64,000 bases of DNA from Microcebus murinus (lineage: Eukaryota > Chordata > Mammalia > Primates > Cheirogaleidae). The stretch lies in assembly GCF_040939455.1 (NCBI RefSeq), contig NC_134129.1, positions 17,643,501-17,707,500 of the forward strand, written 5' to 3'. A program made the position numbers and the translations under genes. The notes under the pieces are model-generated. The model was given only the letters and a program-made list of their open reading frames with translations. It was not told the origin of the DNA and did not search any database. How positions within the stretch are numbered: the first letter of the stretch is position 1; the number at the start of each line of letters is the position of its first letter. Of this stretch, positions 61,123-64,000 are shown piece after piece.

Positions 61123-61519
61123 ATTTTATTTTATTTTATTTTATTTTATTTTATTTTATTTTATTTTATTTTATTTTATTTTATTTTATTTTATTTTTTG
61201 CGACAGACTCTCGCTTTGTTGCCCAGGCTAGAGTGAGTGCCGTGGCGTCAGCCTCGCTCACAGCAACCTCCAACTCCTGGCCTCAAACGATCCTCCTGCC
61301 TCAGCCTCCTGAGTAGCTGGGACTACAGGCATGCGCCACCATGCCCGGCTAATTTTTTCTGTATATATATTAGTTGGCCAATTAATTTCTTTCTACTTTA
61401 TAGTAGAGACGGGGTCTTGCTCTTGCTCAGGCTGGTTTCGAACTCCTGACCTCGAGCGATCCTCCCGCCTCGGCCTCCCAGAGTGCTGGGATGACAGGCG
61501 TGAGCCCCCGCGCCCGGCC
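61123..61519 (-). mobile_element. Alu-type SINE with (TTTTA)n tail
   Basis: About 14 TTTTA units, full body; flanked by tgctccatatttta on both sides. Confidence 0.95.
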
Positions 61520-61629
61520 TGCTCCATATTTTAGATTTAGCTTTCTTGTGATAGAGTGTGGGCACGTTTCTTCTAGAGTAGCAGCAAAACATTTTTAAAA
61601 GTGAACAATGACCTTAAGCAGGCCTTGCT

Positions 61630-61850
61630 CTATTAAGTATTTTACAAATATAAACTCATTTTATCACCATAACGATTCTAGGAAGTGGGTACTATTATTA
61701 TTCTCATTTTTACAGATGTGGAAATTGAGGCAAAAATAGGATAAAATAAGTTGCTAATGGTCAAGTATATTGTAGAGCCAGGATTTGAACCCAGGGAGTT
61801 TGGCTCTGGAGTCCAAACTACTGTGTTATGCTATCTTCCGATTTAACACA
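61630..61850 (-). mobile_element. MIR SINE
   Basis: ttttacagatgtggaaattg and gagccaggatttgaacccag. Confidence 0.85.
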
Positions 61851-61854
61851 TGAT

Positions 61855-62430
61855 AGAGAGTTGAAGATTTAGAAATGGAAGACTTGATTTCCTAAGTGTG
61901 TTTTGGGATAGTTACTAATCTTTCTTAGACTCTGTTTTCCGCATGTGTAAATTGTTGGCTATCATATTGTTTTGCTCACAAGACTATTTTTTTTATTTTT
62001 ATTTATTTATTTATTTTTTTGAGACAGAGTCTCCCTCTGTTGCCCAGGCTAGAGTGAGTGTCGTGACATCAGCCTAGCTCACAGCAACCTCAAACTCCTG
62101 GGCTCAAGCAATCCTCCTGCCTCAGCCTCCCTCCCAAGTAGCTGGGACTACAGGCATGCGCCACCATGTCCTGCTATTTTTTTGTATATATTTTTAGTTG
62201 GCCAATTAATTTCTTTCTATTTTTAGTAGAGACGGGGTCTCGCTCTTGCTCAGGCTGGTCTCGAACTCCTGACCTTGAGCGATCCTCCCAGCCTCAGCCT
62301 CCCAGAGTGTCAGGATGACAGAGCCTCCATGCCCAGCCTCCTAAGACTGTTTTAAAGATCACATTATATGATGGGCCGAAGGGCTTTGTAAAATAAGACA
62401 TGCTATATATAACAGCAGTTATTGTCACCG
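61855..62430 (+). mobile_element. MIR SINE split by an Alu
   Basis: gactctgttttccgcatgtg before and gggccgaagggctttgtaaa after the Alu at 61986-62338. Confidence 0.6.
61986..62338 (-). mobile_element. Alu-type SINE nested in MIR
   Basis: Full-length antisense, end diverged (catgcccagcc). Confidence 0.9.
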
Positions 62431-63071
62431 TTATCTTGGTGATGACAAAGAACATGTGTCATATTGAAACTCATGAACTAAGCACCTTCCTCTTTTTGGT
62501 AACTTATAAAACTAATAAAAATTGAACGTGTGCATGAGTGTGGCAGACTATACCCACACACACAGATGATATCTTAGTGAAAGCCAAGTTTTATATTCTT
62601 GTCCCTGGGATATTTACCTTATTGTGATAGGTTTGGGTCATGCCTTAAGGGAACATTCTAATACTTCTGTCTCCTGGGCGAAGAATCCTTTTTACTACCA
62701 AGTGCAGGCATTGTGGAGTGTCTTCCTGGGAAGATGGGGACAGTTTAGGGGACAGGCCTTACCTAGCTCTCATTTCAGAAGAGACTCTTAAAATGCATTC
62801 AACAGGAAAGAACCTCATATAAGTGGAACTGCCACATAGATAAAATAAAATTCTGAGTAGTCAGGAAGAAGAACACATCTTGGCCCATGAGCTACATGGC
62901 ATTAAAAATACCATGTCTTCCCTCTAAAAAAATACCATGTCTCCCTACGAAACTATTTGCTCGAACCTTCTAATCTTGAAGAATGGGCAAGAAACTAGAA
63001 ATCAATCCACAATTGCATCTGACCAATTTAGTATATCATGTTATGATATACTATTAATAGAGGTAGCTGTT

Positions 63072-63408
63072 CTTTTTTTTGTTTGTTTGTTTTGAGAGAG
63101 AGTCTCACTCTGTCTCCCAGGCTAGAGTGTCATGGTATCAGCCTAGCTCACAGCAAACTAAAATTCCCAGGTTCAAGCGATCCTCCTGCCTCAGCCTCCC
63201 CAGTAGCTGGGACTACAGGCATGCACCACCATGCCCTGGCTCATTTTTTTCTATGTATTTTTAGTTGGCCAATTAATTTCTTTCTATTTTTAGTAGAGAC
63301 GGAGTCTCGCTCTTGCTCAGGCTGGTCTCGAACTCCTGACCTTAAGCAATCCTCCCTCCTCGGCCTCTCAGAGTGCCAGGATGACAGGCGTGAGCCACCG
63401 CGCCTGGC
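63072..63408 (-). mobile_element. Alu-type SINE
   Basis: Full-length antisense; flanks tgttcttt on both sides. Confidence 0.92.
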
Positions 63409-63559
63409 ATTGTTCTTTGACTGGTTTGGATGGAAGTGGCCAATCACCGAGCTGGGCCATTGGATAAGAGTTTGGTCACCCATCACTGTGGTTGTTTGTG
63501 TTGTTATGCTCGTCTAGTGAAAGCCTTGGATTAAGGACCTTAAGGGACGTTGCCGCTAT

Positions 63560-63865
63560 CAATAAGATAGTTTAATAATAGTTTAAGATAGTTTAATAAT
63601 AGTAATAATAGTTTAATAATAGTAAATCAGATAGTTTAATAAGAACAGGCTCTTGGGAGGGAGAAAAATAGGGTGACCCTTACATTAGTCCTTATTTACT
63701 TCTGACAATTGGCAGAGGTTATTAATCTTTACTGCAAGAAGATTATTAATCTTTATTGATTAAAGATTATTGAGTAAGATTATTGATTAAAAAGATTATC
63801 GATTAAAGATTATTAATCAAATTATTATTAATTATCAATTAAAGATTATTAATCTTTAATGCATT
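63560..63865. repeat. AT-rich repeat cluster with hairpins
   Basis: Repeated atagtttaataatag, then repeated agattattaatctt; ttaaagatta and taatctttaa around 63839-63859 form a 10-bp stem with a one-base loop. Confidence 0.85.
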
Positions 63866-64000
63866 AATGCTTCATTGCAAAAATGACTTTCTGACCTGTC
63901 TTTCTGTCCATTCTTTCAAATATACGACAGAGACGCTTCCATACGGGGCTTTACCTTGGAAGGAGACATTTCTACCCTCCGCAAATGTTGACTGGGTTAT

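Larger units (their letters stand above)
58919..64000 (+). other. TEC: TEC intron after coding exon 13, running off the window
   Basis: Starts with donor gtaaca. Three tandem antisense Alu units, five further antisense SINEs, MIR pieces and an AT-rich hairpin array follow. The next TEC exon (expected to begin AARNCL) was searched for and is not present. 60180-60240, 60870-61100 and 62430-63060 show nothing recognised. Confidence 0.85.

Noticed and set aside
62905..62942. Possible micro-insertion between two ataccatgtct copies
   Set aside because: A simple 24-bp tandem duplication explains it equally well.
58919..64000. Next TEC exon (start of the catalytic-loop continuation AARNCL)
   Set aside because: Looked for after the last donor in the remaining 5 kb and not found; presumably beyond the window.

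Overview
This is eukaryotic, primate DNA, and the repeats point to a strepsirrhine, most likely a lemur. It is packed with Alu-type SINEs, nearly all of which carry an extra segment in the middle A-rich region (core ttggccaactaaaaatat) that human Alus lack. It also carries L1 3' ends finishing in cccataatatgctg. I cannot name the species from the sequence alone.

The one gene I can support is TEC, the Tec-family non-receptor tyrosine kinase, on the + strand. Thirteen coding exons, all with GT-AG borders, join in frame from the start codon at 10691 to 58918 and give 490 residues. In order they encode the PH domain, the zinc-binding BTK motif, a proline-rich stretch, SH3, SH2, the SH2-kinase linker, and the kinase N-lobe through the catalytic HRD motif. 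The exons for the rest of the kinase domain (activation loop and C-lobe) lie beyond the right edge. The 5' non-coding first exon and the promoter lie beyond the left edge, or are not recognisable.

Layout: 1-10642 is sequence upstream of the first coding exon (probably intron 1), holding a mariner-like element, a hAT-type MITE, Alus, a tandemly duplicated Alu block and a long antisense L1. 10829-34816 is a 24 kb intron with many Alus, three antisense L1 ends, a 31-copy minisatellite and several foldback structures. 34817-58918 carries the remaining coding exons, separated by introns of 138 bp to 3.9 kb. 58919-64000 is a repeat-filled intron.

Nothing here is an operon, CRISPR array or defence system, and I found no second protein gene. 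The noteworthy material is genome biology: (i) the two kinase exons are almost purely G/C at third codon positions while neighbouring exons are AT-rich; (ii) several Alus have gained a third arm at the same left/right-arm homology; (iii) a scatter of tiny poly(A)-tailed, target-site-duplicated insertions includes a Y3 RNA retrocopy, a pure poly(A) insertion and micro-L1s, one of which sits 10 bp from a TEC splice acceptor; (iv) there are several inverted duplications and palindromes; (v) the 43-bp minisatellite repeats an E-box 22 times.

Statements about the human TEC protein come from memory of the family. Repeat family names are assigned by eye, and repeat coordinates are good to roughly 10 bases.
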